A DNA stretch of 64,000 nucleotides from Rhizobium leguminosarum. Lineage in GTDB: Bacteria; Pseudomonadota; Alphaproteobacteria; Rhizobiales; Rhizobiaceae. The stretch is from the NCBI RefSeq assembly GCF_017876795.1, contig NZ_JAGIOR010000001.1:1383501-1447500 (forward strand), read 5' to 3'. Each line of letters starts with the position of its first letter. Position 1 is the stretch's first letter. Under the pieces are notes generated by a model, which worked only from the letters and a program-made list of their open reading frames with translations, had not been told where the DNA came from and did not search any database. The position numbers were made by a program, and so were the translations under genes. Positions 37,071 to 46,780 of this stretch are shown here, one piece after another.

Positions 37071-39008
37071 GTGTCAAGTTTCGACGGCCCTTGGAAATCA
37101 CTGTCGGTGTTATTAGACTTGACCGGTCGGGTATGCCTTGCTGGGGAGTGGAGGCGGAAAGGGGAGGAGCCGGATCTGTCTTCGAGATATCGTGCGATAG
37201 CGGCGTTGTTGGTCGTGCCGCTGATCATCTTCGCCTTCTTCACCTATGGAAGCGCGATTGCGACGCGCGCCTATATGGGAGAGGCCTCGGCGCAGGCGGG
37301 AACGGCGCTGCGCCTTGCCGTCTCGGCGCTCAGCGGTCACCTTAACCGCTACGAGGCGCTGCCGGCGCTGATCGCCGATCACGACGACATCAAGGAACTG
37401 GTGAGCGCCCCTGAAGATGCAGCACTGCGCGATGCGGCCAATCTCTATCTCAAGGAGATCAACGGGCTGCTGAAATCCTCCGACATTTATGTGGTCAAGC
37501 CGGATGGAGAGACGATCGCGGCCAGCAATTACGATGAACCTGGAAGCTTCGTCGGGCAGAATTTCAGCTACCGGCCCTATTTCCAGGACGCGATCGAAGG
37601 CCGGCAGGCGCGGTTCTATGCGCTCGGCACCACCTCGCTGAAGCGCGGCTATTATTTCGCCGCGCCGGTCCGGACCGGCGCGGATATTGGCGGCGTCATC
37701 GTCTTCAAGGTCGATATCGACTTGATCGAATCCTCCTGGGGCGGCGGCGAATACAAGATCTTCGTCTCCGATCCGGAGGGTATCATCTTCATGTCCGGCA
37801 GCCCGGAATGGCTCTACGCCGCAATCCTCCCGCTGACGGCCGACCGCATCGCCCGCACGGAAGCGTCGCGGCGTTATGCCAATGCCAGGCTGACGGCGCT
37901 GCCGGTGACGCGTCAGCGCTTCGAGCCGCACGAGCTGATGACGCTGGCCGGCGAGCGCGGCTCGAGCGAATATCTGGTGCTCTCGCACTACATGCCGGCG
38001 GAGGACTGGACGGTGAACGTGCTGATGGAGACGAGTTCCATTCGCACCCAGGCGCGCACCGCGCTTGCTGCGGTCTTTCTCGTCCTCTGCATTGCCGGGC
38101 TCGCGGTCGCGGTTCTGCGGCAGCGGAGGGCGCGGCTTGCCGAGCGCATGCAGTTGCAGGCCGAAGCTCGCAACGAGCTGGAGCGGCGCGTCGAGGAGCG
38201 GACGGCCGATCTTGCCCGCGTCAACAGCCGCATCGAAGAAGAGATATCAGAACGGCGACTGACCGAGCAGCAGCTCCGTCAGACACAGGCCGACCTTATC
38301 CAGGCCGGGAAGCTCGCCGGCCTCGGGCAGATGTCGGCTGCCCTGTCGCACGAGTTCAACCAGCCGCTCGCCGCCGCCAAGACCTATACGGACAGCGCCT
38401 CCGTTCTCATCGATCGCGGCCGGACGGAGGAGGCGCGGGACAATATCCGGCGGATCGGCGGGCTGATCGACCGCATGGCCGCAATCAGCCGGCACCTGCG
38501 CAATTTTGCGCGCAAACCGAACGAGAAACTCGGCTCGGTTTCTCTCGACGAGGCGATGCATGACACGCTCGAGATCATCGCTTGGCGGCTGAAGGCGGCC
38601 GATGCCGAGCTCCGGCTTGATCTGGGAAGCCGGCCGCCGATCGTGCGCGCCGGTTCGGTGCGGCTGCAGCAGGTGCTGGTGAATGTGATTTCCAACGCGG
38701 CCGATGCGGTGGAAGGACTGGATGACAGACGCATCGAGGTTTCGGCCTTCGAGGCCGCCGGCAAAGTGGTGCTGACAGTGCGGGATCATGGGCCGGGAGT
38801 GCCGGCGGCCATCGCCGAGCGTATTTTCGATCCCTTCTTCACGACGAAGGGCGTTGGCAAAGGGCTCGGTCTCGGGCTTTCGATCTCCTACAACATCGTC
38901 AAGGATTTCGGCGGCAGCCTTGCTGCTGCCAATCATCCCGAAGGAGGCGCGGTGTTCCGCATCGAGCTGCAATCGGCGGCGAGGCTGATGCCGGAGGCGG
39001 CGGAATGA
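37071..39008 (+). CDS. DctB-like sensor histidine kinase
   Basis: The 645-residue protein has a membrane helix near residues 42-65 and a double-PAS-like periplasmic sensor (about 70-325; DIYVVKPDGETIAASNYDEPGSFVGQNFSYRPYF). A second helix follows at about 326-346, then a coiled coil. The kinase core has the H-box LSHEFNQPLAAAKTYTDSA and the N, G1 and G2 boxes (NVISNAADAVEG, DHGPGVP, GKGLGLGLSIS). This is the DctB type for C4-dicarboxylates and related acids. GTG 37071 is the longest start; a CTG at 37180, 7 bases after GGAGGAG, would remove 36 unsupported residues. The stop overlaps the regulator's start. Confidence 0.85.
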   Translation: MSSFDGPWKSLSVLLDLTGRVCLAGEWRRKGEEPDLSSRYRAIAALLVVPLIIFAFFTYGSAIATRAYMGEASAQAGTALRLAVSALSGHLNRYEALPALIADHDDIKELVSAPEDAALRDAANLYLKEINGLLKSSDIYVVKPDGETIAASNYDEPGSFVGQNFSYRPYFQDAIEGRQARFYALGTTSLKRGYYFAAPVRTGADIGGVIVFKVDIDLIESSWGGGEYKIFVSDPEGIIFMSGSPEWLYAAILPLTADRIARTEASRRYANARLTALPVTRQRFEPHELMTLAGERGSSEYLVLSHYMPAEDWTVNVLMETSSIRTQARTALAAVFLVLCIAGLAVAVLRQRRARLAERMQLQAEARNELERRVEERTADLARVNSRIEEEISERRLTEQQLRQTQADLIQAGKLAGLGQMSAALSHEFNQPLAAAKTYTDSASVLIDRGRTEEARDNIRRIGGLIDRMAAISRHLRNFARKPNEKLGSVSLDEAMHDTLEIIAWRLKAADAELRLDLGSRPPIVRAGSVRLQQVLVNVISNAADAVEGLDDRRIEVSAFEAAGKVVLTVRDHGPGVPAAIAERIFDPFFTTKGVGKGLGLGLSISYNIVKDFGGSLAAANHPEGGAVFRIELQSAARLMPEAAE

Positions 39009-40339
39009 ACGATGCGAAGATCCTGCTGGTCGACGACGAGGAGGAACTGCGCCGCTCGACGGCGCAGGCGCTGGAGCTTTCGGGCTTTAGTGTCGAGACT
39101 TTTTCGAACGGCGATCATGTGCTGGAGCTGATCGGCTACAGCTTTCCCGGCGTCGTCGTCAGCGACATCCGCATGCCGGGCATGGACGGCATGACGCTGA
39201 TGCAGAAGATCCGTGAGCTCGACCCGGAGGTGCCGGTCATTCTCGTCACCGGCCACGGCGACGTTCAGCTTGCGGTGAAGGCGATGCGCGAAGGCGCCTA
39301 GGATTTCATCGAGAAGCCATTCACGCCGGAGATGCTGGCCGGCGTCATCCGCCGGGCGATGGAGCGGCGCGGCCTCGTGCTCGAAAACCGGCTGCTGAAG
39401 GCGGTCGCCGGTAAGCACGACGATATCGAGGCGCGGCTGCCGGGGCGCACGCAGGTGATGGTGGATTTGCGCTACCGCATCCGGGCGATCGGGGCAAGCG
39501 ATGCCGATACGCTGATTGTCGGGGAAACCGGCACCGGCAAGGAAGTGGTGGCGCGGGCGCTGCAGGATATCAGCGCCCGGGCGAGCCGGCCGTTCATCGC
39601 GATCAATTGCGCCGCGTTGCCGGCAAACCTGATCGAGAGCGAGCTTTTCGGCCATGAGATTGGGGCCTTTCCGGGGGCGGTGAGGCCGCGCTTCGGGAAG
39701 TTCGAACATGGGCGCGGCGGCACCATCCTGCTTGACGAGATCGGCTCCATGCCCTTCGACCTGCAGGCGAAGTTCCTGCGGGTGCTGCAGGAGCGGGTGA
39801 TCTCCAGGTTGGGATCGAATGAGACGGTGGCGCTCGATGTGCGCTTCATTGCCACGAGCAAGGTCGATCTGGAGGCGGAGGTGGCGGCGGGACGCTTCCG
39901 CGCCGACCTCCTCTATCGGCTAAACGTTGCGACGGTGCATGTGCCGTCGCTGTCGCAGCGGCGGGCGGATGTTCCGCTGCTCTTTCTGCAGTTGGTGCGG
40001 GAAGCGGCCGCCCGCTACGGCCGCGACGAGGTGGCGGTGCCGCCCGAGGTGATCTCCGACATTACCCAGCGCGACTGGCCGGGCAATGTGCGCGAACTCA
40101 GGAATGCCGCCGACCGTCTGGTTCTCGGTCTCGACGATGGCGGGCCACAGGCCGGGGAGGCGACCGGGCTTGCGGAGCGCGTCGCCGAATTCGAACGGGG
40201 CGTCATTGCCAGTGCACTGGTGGCGCATGGCGGTAGCCTCAAGCCGGTCTATGAGACACTCGGCATTTCCCGGAAGACCCTCTACGAAAAGATGCAGAAA
40301 TACGGCCTCGACAAGCGGATGCTGACCACCGAAGGCTAA
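39005..40339 (+). pseudogene. DctD-like NtrC-family response regulator split by an amber codon
   Basis: Codons 39005-39298 encode a receiver domain (ILLVDDEEELRRS, phosphoacceptor Asp in VVVSDIRMPGMDG, Lys later in DFIEKPF). At 39299-39301 a TAG replaces the Tyr codon of the family motif GAYDFIEKPF. The same frame then runs on to 40339 with the AAA domain (Walker A GETGTGKE, LLDEIGSMPFDLQ, RFRADLLYRLN) and a C-terminal Fis-type helix-turn-helix (TLGISRKTLYEKMQKYGL). The sigma-54 loop reads GAFPGA rather than GAFTGA. An ATG at 39332 could restart a receiver-less protein. Either the gene is broken by one base or the base is wrong. Confidence 0.88.
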
Positions 40340-40555
40340 TTCTCGGCGGTCGCCTGTGTTCTCGATGGGTGGAAATCCACCCCATCGCGCAAGCCGTTTG
40401 TTTCCAAATCGACCCATGCTGCATTGCACTGCCGCGAAATCGTCTTTTGAAAGTAGCTGCAATGATTGCAGGTCGGTTTTTCCCGGCGGCAAATAGGTCA
40501 TGCCCGGCACGGAGGATGTGTCGACGGGCTTGCTTGTTTCATCAGGGAGGAAACG
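40340..40555. promoter_or_regulatory. Region between the split regulator and tctC
   Basis: It contains a hairpin GATGGGTGG/CCACCCCATC (40362-40386, one bulge) that may end the regulator transcript. It also holds a palindrome CTGCAAT-G-ATTGCAG (about 40457-40471) that is a candidate operator for tctCBA. No convincing sigma-54 -24/-12 promoter was found. Confidence 0.4.
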
Positions 40556-41539
40556 ATGAAAATTCTGAAGGCCATGCTCGGCCTGACCGCGGCTGCCGCG
40601 GTCTCTCTTCTCGCCAGCGCCGCTACGGCGCTGACCTATCCCGAGCGCACCATCACCATGGTCGTGCCCTTTGCGGCCGGCGGCCCGACGGACACCGTCG
40701 CGCGCCTCGTCGCCGAATCCATGTCGAAGGATCTTGGCCAGCAGATCGTCGTCGAAAATGTCGGCGGCGCGGGCGGCACGCTCGGCGCCGGCCGGGTGGC
40801 GAGTGCCGATCCCGACGGTTACACCATCCTGCTGCACCATATCGGCATGGCGACCAGCGCCACGCTCTACCGCAAGCTCGCCTATGACACGCTCGGCGCC
40901 TTCGACTATGTCGGCCTCGTCACCGAGGTGCCGATGACGATCGTTGCACGCAAAGACATGGAGCCTACCGACCTCAAGGGGCTGATCGATTATATCAAGG
41001 CCAACAAGGACAAAGTGACGGTCGCCAATGCCGGCATCGGTGCGGCCTCGCATCTCTGCGGCATGATGTTCATGAGCGCCATCCAGACGCCGCTGACCAC
41101 CGTTCCCTACAAGGGTACCGGCCCTGCCATGACCGATCTGCTCGGCGGCCAGGTCGACGTCATGTGCGACCAGACGACCAACACGACCAAGCAGATCCAG
41201 GGCGGCACGATCAAGGCCTATGCCGTGACTTCGCCGAAGCGCCTCGACGTGATGAAGGACATTCCGACGGCAGTCGAAGCCGGCCTTCCGGGTTTTGAAG
41301 TCGGTATCTGGCACGGCATCTACACGCCGAAGGGCACGCCGGCTGAGATCAACGACCGTCTGTCGAAGTCGCTACAGGTCGCGTTGAAGGACCCGAATGT
41401 CGCCGCGCGCTTTGCCGAACTCGGCACGGCGCCATCCTCAGATGCTGATGCGACGCCGGCGGCGCTGAAGGCCAAGCTAGAAAGCGAGATCGCCCGCTGG
41501 AAGCCGGTGATCGAGGCCGCCGGCGAATATGCGGACTGA
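40556..41539 (+). CDS. tctC: Tripartite tricarboxylate transporter substrate-binding protein TctC
   Basis: The 327-residue periplasmic protein has a signal peptide (MKILKAMLGLTAAAAVSLLA, cleaved near ATALT). The TctC/Bug fold shows YPERTITMVVPFAAGGPTDT, GGAGGTLGAGRVASADPDGYT and TTVPYKGTGPAMTDLLGGQVD. It captures a carboxylate, citrate-like in the type member, for the TctAB membrane unit. GGGAGG is 5 bases before ATG 40556. It lies next to a DctB/DctD-like pair that may have controlled it. Confidence 0.92.
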   Translation: MKILKAMLGLTAAAAVSLLASAATALTYPERTITMVVPFAAGGPTDTVARLVAESMSKDLGQQIVVENVGGAGGTLGAGRVASADPDGYTILLHHIGMATSATLYRKLAYDTLGAFDYVGLVTEVPMTIVARKDMEPTDLKGLIDYIKANKDKVTVANAGIGAASHLCGMMFMSAIQTPLTTVPYKGTGPAMTDLLGGQVDVMCDQTTNTTKQIQGGTIKAYAVTSPKRLDVMKDIPTAVEAGLPGFEVGIWHGIYTPKGTPAEINDRLSKSLQVALKDPNVAARFAELGTAPSSDADATPAALKAKLESEIARWKPVIEAAGEYAD

Positions 41540-41564
41540 GACTTGTCCTCGTCCAGGACATGCC

Positions 41565-41670
41565 GGATGAGCCCCTCACTCTAACCCGACCGGGGTCGAG
41601 CCACTGGTCTCGACCCGTCCTTCGGACTCTCGCAGGCGGGGAGAAGGTGGCGGCAGGCGGATGAGGGGCA
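41565..41670. repeat. Palindromic rhizobial mosaic repeat (RIME-like) between tctC and tctB
   Basis: Outer arms GCCCCTCA (41571-41578) and TGAGGGGC (41662-41669) are inverted. Inside is a perfect stem GGGTCGAG/CTCGACCC (41593-41600 with 41609-41616), followed by CCTTCGGACTCTCGCAGGCGGGGAGAAGG. The pattern fits the intergenic mosaic elements of Rhizobium. It separates tctC from tctB in what should be one transcript and may lower tctBA expression. Confidence 0.72.
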
Positions 41671-41714
41671 ATCGCTGCCGTAACGACGCTCCATCTCCAA
41701 CTCCAGGAGACATC

Positions 41715-42176
41715 ATGAAATCCATCAGTTTCGATACCACCAATGCGATCTGCGGCGCGCTTTTCGTCGCGACCGGCGCCTTCTTCGCCCTTCAGTCGCT
41801 GGGGCTCGACCTCGGCACAGCGGTGCGCATGGGGCCGGGTTATTTTCCGCTGGTGCTTGCCTGTGTGCTCGTGCTTCTCGGCGCGATCATCTTCATTCAG
41901 GCGCTGCGCGTCGAAGGGGAGCCGATCGGTGCCTTTGCCTGGCGCGGCATGCTCTTCATCCTGCCGGCGCCTGTCTTCTTCGGGCTGACGGTGCGCGGGC
42001 TCGGATTTGCGCCGGCGCTGTTCGTCACCGCATTCATCGCCTGCTTCGCGTCGCAAAAGATGAATGTGTTCTTCGCAATCATTCTTTCGCTGCTGCTGAC
42101 TGTCTTTTCGGTGGCGGTCTTCAGCTATGGGCTCGGGCTGCCGTTCGAGCGCTTCGGGCCCTGGGTCCGGTTCTAG
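41715..42176 (+). CDS. tctB: Tripartite tricarboxylate transporter small membrane subunit TctB
   Basis: TctB is 153 residues with four membrane helices (for example AICGALFVATGAFFALQSLG, YFPLVLACVLVLLGAIIFI, MNVFFAIILSLLLTVFSVAV) and the family's MGPGYFP motif. It pairs with TctA. CCAGGAG lies about 6 bases before ATG 41715. It is 176 bp after tctC because of the inserted repeat, and 9 bp before tctA. Confidence 0.9.
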   Translation: MKSISFDTTNAICGALFVATGAFFALQSLGLDLGTAVRMGPGYFPLVLACVLVLLGAIIFIQALRVEGEPIGAFAWRGMLFILPAPVFFGLTVRGLGFAPALFVTAFIACFASQKMNVFFAIILSLLLTVFSVAVFSYGLGLPFERFGPWVRF

Positions 42177-42185
42177 GAGGCGATG

Positions 42186-43691
42186 ATGGATCTTTTCAGC
42201 AATCTCGCGCTCGGTTTTGCGACGGCCGGCACTCCGGAAAACCTGCTCTTCTGCCTGATCGGCGTGCTGCTTGGCACGCTGATCGGCGTGCTGCCCGGTA
42301 TCGGCGCCACGGCGACGATCGCCATGCTCTTGCCGATCACCTTCCAGCTCGAACCGGTCTCCTCGCTGATCATGCTCGCCGGCATCTATTACGGCGCGCA
42401 GTACGGCGGTTCGACGACGGCGATCCTCATCAACATGCCGGGCGAGTCCTCCTCGGCCGTCACCGCGATCGATGGCTACCAGATGGCGCGCAAGGGCAGG
42501 GCGGGGGCAGCGCTTGCGATCGCGGCGTTCGGTTCGTTCTTTGCCGGAACGGTCTCGACCTTCCTCGTTGCAATCTTCGCGCCGCCGCTCACCGCCATTG
42601 CGCTGCAATTCGGGTCAGCGGAATATTTCTCGCTGATGGTCGTCGGCCTCGTTTCGTCGATTGCGCTCGCGCACGGCTCCGTGGTCAAGGCGCTGGCGAT
42701 GGTGGTGCTCGGGCTGCTGCTCGGCCTCGTCGGCACCGACATCTATACCGGCACGCCGCGCTTCACGCTCGGCATCCGTGAATATGCGGACGGGCTGAAC
42801 TTTGTGGCGCTGGCCGTCGGTGTCTTCGGGGTGGCAGAAATCCTGCGCAACCTGGAGGGCGAGTCGACACGCACCGTGCTGATGGCCAAGGTGTCCGGCC
42901 TTTTGCCGTCGCGCCAGGAATTCAAGGAGATGATCGCGCCGATTATTCGCGGCACCGTGATCGGCTCGGCGCTCGGCATCCTGCCGGGCGGCGGCGCGAT
43001 CCTAGCCTCCTTCGCCTCCTATACGGTGGAAAAGCGAATGTCGAAGACGCCGGAGGAGTTCGGCAAGGGGGCGGTTGCCGGTGTCGCCGGACCGGAATCG
43101 GCCAACAATGCTGGAGCGCAGACCTCATTCATTCCGCTGTTGACGCTCGGCATTCCCGCCAATCCGGTCATGGCGCTGATGATCGGCGCGATGATCATTC
43201 AGGGCATCGTGCCGGGGCCGAATGTCGCCACCGAGCAGCCGGCGCTGTTCTGGGGCATCATCGCCTCGATGTGGATCGGCAATCTGATGCTGGTCATCCT
43301 CAACCTGCCGCTGATCGGGCTCTGGGTGAAGCTCCTGACCGTGCCCTACTACGTGCTTTTCCCCGTCATCATGGCCTTCTGCTCGATCGGGGTCTACAGC
43401 GTCAACGCCAACGTCTATGACCTCTACGCCGTCGCCTTCTTCGGGCTCATCGGTTATGTGCTGGCAAAGCTTCGTTGTGAGCCGGCGCCGCTCCTGCTCG
43501 GCTTCGTGCTCGGACCGCTGCTCGAGGAGAATTTGCGGCGTGCGATGATCCTGTCGCGCGGCGATCCAACGACCTTCGTCACACGGCCGATCAGCGCCAC
43601 TCTTTTGGCCATCGCGCTTGCCGTGCTGATCATCGTCTTCCTGCCAAGCGTCAAGAAGAAGCGCGAAGAGGTGTTCGTCGAAGAGACTTGA
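42186..43691 (+). CDS. tctA: Tripartite tricarboxylate transporter large permease TctA
   Basis: TctA (501 residues) is the 12-helix transport subunit. Two GxxPGxGA-type motifs, [17 protein letters not shown] near the start and [16 protein letters not shown] in the middle, together with [20 protein letters not shown], are family marks. AGGAGG ends 5 bases before ATG 42186; an ATG at 42183 is too close to it. The operon probably moves a di- or tricarboxylate with sodium or protons; the substrate cannot be named. Confidence 0.94.
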   Translation: MDLFSNLALGFATAGTPENLLFCLIGVLLGTLIGVLPGIGATATIAMLLPITFQLEPVSSLIMLAGIYYGAQYGGSTTAILINMPGESSSAVTAIDGYQMARKGRAGAALAIAAFGSFFAGTVSTFLVAIFAPPLTAIALQFGSAEYFSLMVVGLVSSIALAHGSVVKALAMVVLGLLLGLVGTDIYTGTPRFTLGIREYADGLNFVALAVGVFGVAEILRNLEGESTRTVLMAKVSGLLPSRQEFKEMIAPIIRGTVIGSALGILPGGGAILASFASYTVEKRMSKTPEEFGKGAVAGVAGPESANNAGAQTSFIPLLTLGIPANPVMALMIGAMIIQGIVPGPNVATEQPALFWGIIASMWIGNLMLVILNLPLIGLWVKLLTVPYYVLFPVIMAFCSIGVYSVNANVYDLYAVAFFGLIGYVLAKLRCEPAPLLLGFVLGPLLEENLRRAMILSRGDPTTFVTRPISATLLAIALAVLIIVFLPSVKKKREEVFVEET

Positions 43692-43737
43692 TGATTGAAT
43701 TTGCGAACCGTTTGATAAACAAGGGATGATCTGACGC

Positions 43738-43760
43738 GGGCGCCGGTTGGGCGCCCGTTT
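43738..43760 (+). terminator. Probable terminator after tctA
   Basis: GGGCGCC and GGGCGCCC close a short GGTT loop and are followed by GTTT. It lies between tctA and the M20 gene; the T run is short. Confidence 0.55.
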
Positions 43761-43782
43761 CGCATGAAGGGATTTCCAGGCC

Positions 43783-44952
43783 ATGAGCATTCCCGCGCGG
43801 ATCAGAGACGATCTGCCATTCCTCACCGCCCTGCGCCGCGATCTGCATGCCCATCCCGAACTCGGTTTCGAGGAGGAGCGCACCGCCGCCATCGTCGCGA
43901 GACTTCTCGAGGAGGCTGGCATCATCGTGCATCGCGGGCTGGCCGGTACCGGTGTGGTCGGCACGTTGCAGGTCGGCAACGGCACGCACCGGATCGGGCT
44001 CAGGGCCGACATGGATGCGCTCGCCATGCCTGAGATGGCGGAGCGGCCCCATAAATCGACGGTACCTGGCAAGATGCATGCCTGCGGCCATGACGGTCAT
44101 ACGGCGATGCTCCTCGGTGCCGCGCGGCATCTTGCGGCGACGCGAAGTTTCTCTGGCACGGTGCATTTCATCTTCCAGCCGGCCGAAGAAGGGCGAGGCG
44201 GGGCAAGGCGCATGGTCGAGAAGGGGCTGTTCAAACTTTTCCCCTGCGACGCCGTCTTCGGGCTGCACAATCTGCCTGGGCTTGCGCTCGATGAGATCGC
44301 CGTGGTCGAAGGACCGCAACTTGCTTCTTCGGACAGCTGGCGCATTACTTTTCGCGGCATCGGCACGCACGGCGCCAAGCCGCATCTCGGCCGCGATCCG
44401 ATCACGGCCACCGGCACCTTCCTGTCATCGCTGCAGACCATCGTCGGACGGGTGGTCGATCCGCTGCAGCCGGCCGTCGTCAGCGCGTGTTTCCTGCAGG
44501 CCGGTGACCCGAAGGCGCTGAATGTCATTCCCGATATCGTGGAGATAGGCGGGACGGCGCGGGCCTATTCGCCCGAGGTGCGCGACCAGTTGGAGAACGA
44601 GATCGGTCGGTTGGCACATGGCACTGCGGCTATGTATGCAGTTGCCGTCGACTACGTATTCGAGCGGCGGATTCCGCCTGTTATCAACGATGCGAATGCA
44701 ACCGCGCGGGCGCTCGCCGCGGCCGGCTCGGTGTTCGGCGGGAAGGTGCGGACAAGCTTTCCGCCGTCGACGGCAGGTGATGACTTCGCCTTCTTCGCAC
44801 AGAATGCGCCCGGCTGTTACGTCTGGCTCGGCAACGGTCCGGCGGTGGATGGGGCGCTGCATCACAACACCGCCTATGATTTCAACGATGGGGCGCTTGG
44901 ATATGGGGCGGCTTACTGGGTGGCGTTAGTGGAGCGGGAGTTGAGGATTTAA
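43783..44952 (+). CDS. M20 family amidohydrolase (hippurate hydrolase-like)
   Basis: The 389-residue cytoplasmic metallopeptidase has the metal-binding CGHDGHTAMLLGAARHL, FQPAEEGRGGARRMVEKGLF and HNLPG motifs of the M20D group (HipO, indole-acetyl-amino acid hydrolases). A lid domain lies at about 180-290. It would split an N-acyl amino acid or a similar amide. The downstream gene is convergent. ATG 43783 is a normal start. Substrates cannot be told from sequence. Confidence 0.92.
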   Translation: MSIPARIRDDLPFLTALRRDLHAHPELGFEEERTAAIVARLLEEAGIIVHRGLAGTGVVGTLQVGNGTHRIGLRADMDALAMPEMAERPHKSTVPGKMHACGHDGHTAMLLGAARHLAATRSFSGTVHFIFQPAEEGRGGARRMVEKGLFKLFPCDAVFGLHNLPGLALDEIAVVEGPQLASSDSWRITFRGIGTHGAKPHLGRDPITATGTFLSSLQTIVGRVVDPLQPAVVSACFLQAGDPKALNVIPDIVEIGGTARAYSPEVRDQLENEIGRLAHGTAAMYAVAVDYVFERRIPPVINDANATARALAAAGSVFGGKVRTSFPPSTAGDDFAFFAQNAPGCYVWLGNGPAVDGALHHNTAYDFNDGALGYGAAYWVALVERELRI

Positions 44953-44992
44953 AGCCGCGCTTGCGGCCGCACGGCACTCCCTTCAATCGGCC

Positions 44993-46780
44993 CTACAAAA
45001 CCTCCAGCACCGGACTTTCCAGCACCTCGCCCTTCACCACATCGGCAATTCCCCGGTCCGTCTGGTGCGGGCCGACATTGCAGGCGAGTGTAGCGCCGAA
45101 GCAGGCCTTGAAGACCCGATAGGGCGGCTTCCAGTCGACGATCTTTTCCATGGCTTTGCGGATGCCGGCGAAAGCCGAAGCGGTGTCCTTCAGCGATGCG
45201 CCGGTCACCAGGCCGGAGAGCGACAGCGGCAGGAGCGCCTCGATCTTTCCGTCTTTGGCGACCGCCATGCCGCCGCCGGCTGAGATGACGGCGTTGGCGG
45301 CAAGCGCCATGTCGCGCGCATTGCCGCCGAAGACGGTAAGGTTGTGGCTATCGTGCGAGACGGTGGTGCAAAAGGCGCCGCGCCATTCGCCCCAGCCGGT
45401 GAGGAAGCCGATGCGCGGGGTGCCGTCGGCCCTGCCGTGGCGATGGGCGACCGCGATCATGGCGCTGCCGGCCGGTGGCACGACGAATCCATCCCTGACC
45501 TCTGTCTCCGCCTCCCCCCATTGCGTGAAGCGCGGGCGGTCGATGGTGGCGACGCGGACGCGCTCGCCTCTGGATGGAATGCGGAAATCATTCTCGCCGA
45601 GTTGCGGAAGTTTCACCGAATTTTCCAGCGGCGTCGTATCGAGCTGCTGGATATCAACCTGCATGTCGCCGTTGCGGGCGACGACACGGCCGCCCGAGAT
45701 GACCAGCCGGGCCTGAAATTGCTCGAGGTCCTCGAAGAGTACGATGTCGGCGCGGCGGCCGGGGGCGATGAGGCCGAGATCGGATCGCTTCAGCCGCTGT
45801 GCGGCGTTGAAGGTTGCGGCACGGATTGCCCACTCCGGCTTCATTCCGTAGCGCACCAGCCGGCGGGCGACGTCGTCGAGGCCGCCGCTTTCGTAAAGTT
45901 CATCGGGAAAGACGTCGTCGGTGCAGAGTGTCACGGTCGGGGGCAGGTGACCGAGACCATTCAGCACCTCGACGAATTCCTGCAGCAGATGGTCGTGCGA
46001 CCCGCGCAGCTCGATCGTCAGGCCGGCGGCAAGCTTGGCCGCGAGATCGGCGCCGGAGGTGAGTTCGTGGTCGGAAGTGATGCCCGATGCCATGAAGGCG
46101 TTGAGGTCCGCGCCTTCGAGGCCACGGGCATGGCCGCAGACGAGCTTGCCGGAGGCAAGGCCGGCATTGACGATGGCCACCATGCGCGGATCGCCGTCGA
46201 TGACGCCACGCATATTCATCACCTCGGCAACGCCGCCGACGGTGGAGGAGCGCAGCATCTCGGCGATGACGGTAGCATCGAAATCGGCGCCGGCAAATTC
46301 CAGGCCGGGCGCTGACGGCACGCAGGAGGGGGCAAGCAGGATCATGCGCAGCGGCAGGCAGCGGGCCGCCTCGATCGCCCAGCGCACGCCGTCAAGGCCA
46401 TGGACGTTGGCGAATTCATGCGGATCCCAAACGACCGTGGTGACGCCTCGCGCGAGCACGGCGCTCGCATATTCGGCGGGTGTCACCATCGAACTCTCGA
46501 CATGCATGTGGGTGTCGATCAGACCGGGCGTCAGGATGCCGCCCGCCGCGTCGATGATCTCGACCGCATCCGTGCGGCTTGCCGGCGTGTGGACGCTCGC
46601 AATCAGCGCGCCGACGAGGCCGATATCGGCGTCCCTGATCAGGCCGGTCACCGCGTCGAGCAGCCGGCCGCCGGTGATCAGCATGTCGAAGGGGGCATTG
46701 CCACGCGCGGCGGCGACGGCGCGGGCGCGCAAGGCGGGATCGTTGAGATCGCCGGGTTCCTGGCGAGGGATGGCGTTCAT
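44993..46780 (-). CDS. ade: Adenine deaminase
   Basis: Ade (595 residues) turns adenine into hypoxanthine and ammonia. The amidohydrolase metal motif is DTHMHVESSMVTPAEY, followed by WDPHEFANVHG, SSTVGGVAEVMNM, CGHARGLEG, SDHE and CTDDVFPD. The C-terminal part (VSHDSHNLTVFGGNARDM, AISAGGGMAVAKDG-like) is the Ade signature. Its ATG overlaps the TGA of the nucleoside hydrolase gene. It is the last gene of a seven-gene operon with an ABC transporter, so it probably deaminates adenine released from imported nucleosides. Confidence 0.95.
   Translation of the reverse strand: MNAIPRQEPGDLNDPALRARAVAAARGNAPFDMLITGGRLLDAVTGLIRDADIGLVGALIASVHTPASRTDAVEIIDAAGGILTPGLIDTHMHVESSMVTPAEYASAVLARGVTTVVWDPHEFANVHGLDGVRWAIEAARCLPLRMILLAPSCVPSAPGLEFAGADFDATVIAEMLRSSTVGGVAEVMNMRGVIDGDPRMVAIVNAGLASGKLVCGHARGLEGADLNAFMASGITSDHELTSGADLAAKLAAGLTIELRGSHDHLLQEFVEVLNGLGHLPPTVTLCTDDVFPDELYESGGLDDVARRLVRYGMKPEWAIRAATFNAAQRLKRSDLGLIAPGRRADIVLFEDLEQFQARLVISGGRVVARNGDMQVDIQQLDTTPLENSVKLPQLGENDFRIPSRGERVRVATIDRPRFTQWGEAETEVRDGFVVPPAGSAMIAVAHRHGRADGTPRIGFLTGWGEWRGAFCTTVSHDSHNLTVFGGNARDMALAANAVISAGGGMAVAKDGKIEALLPLSLSGLVTGASLKDTASAFAGIRKAMEKIVDWKPPYRVFKACFGATLACNVGPHQTDRGIADVVKGEVLESPVLEVL

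Noticed and set aside
40340..40555. Sigma-54 promoter for tctC
   Set aside because: No GG-N10-GC element with acceptable flanks could be placed, even though a DctB/DctD-like pair is adjacent.
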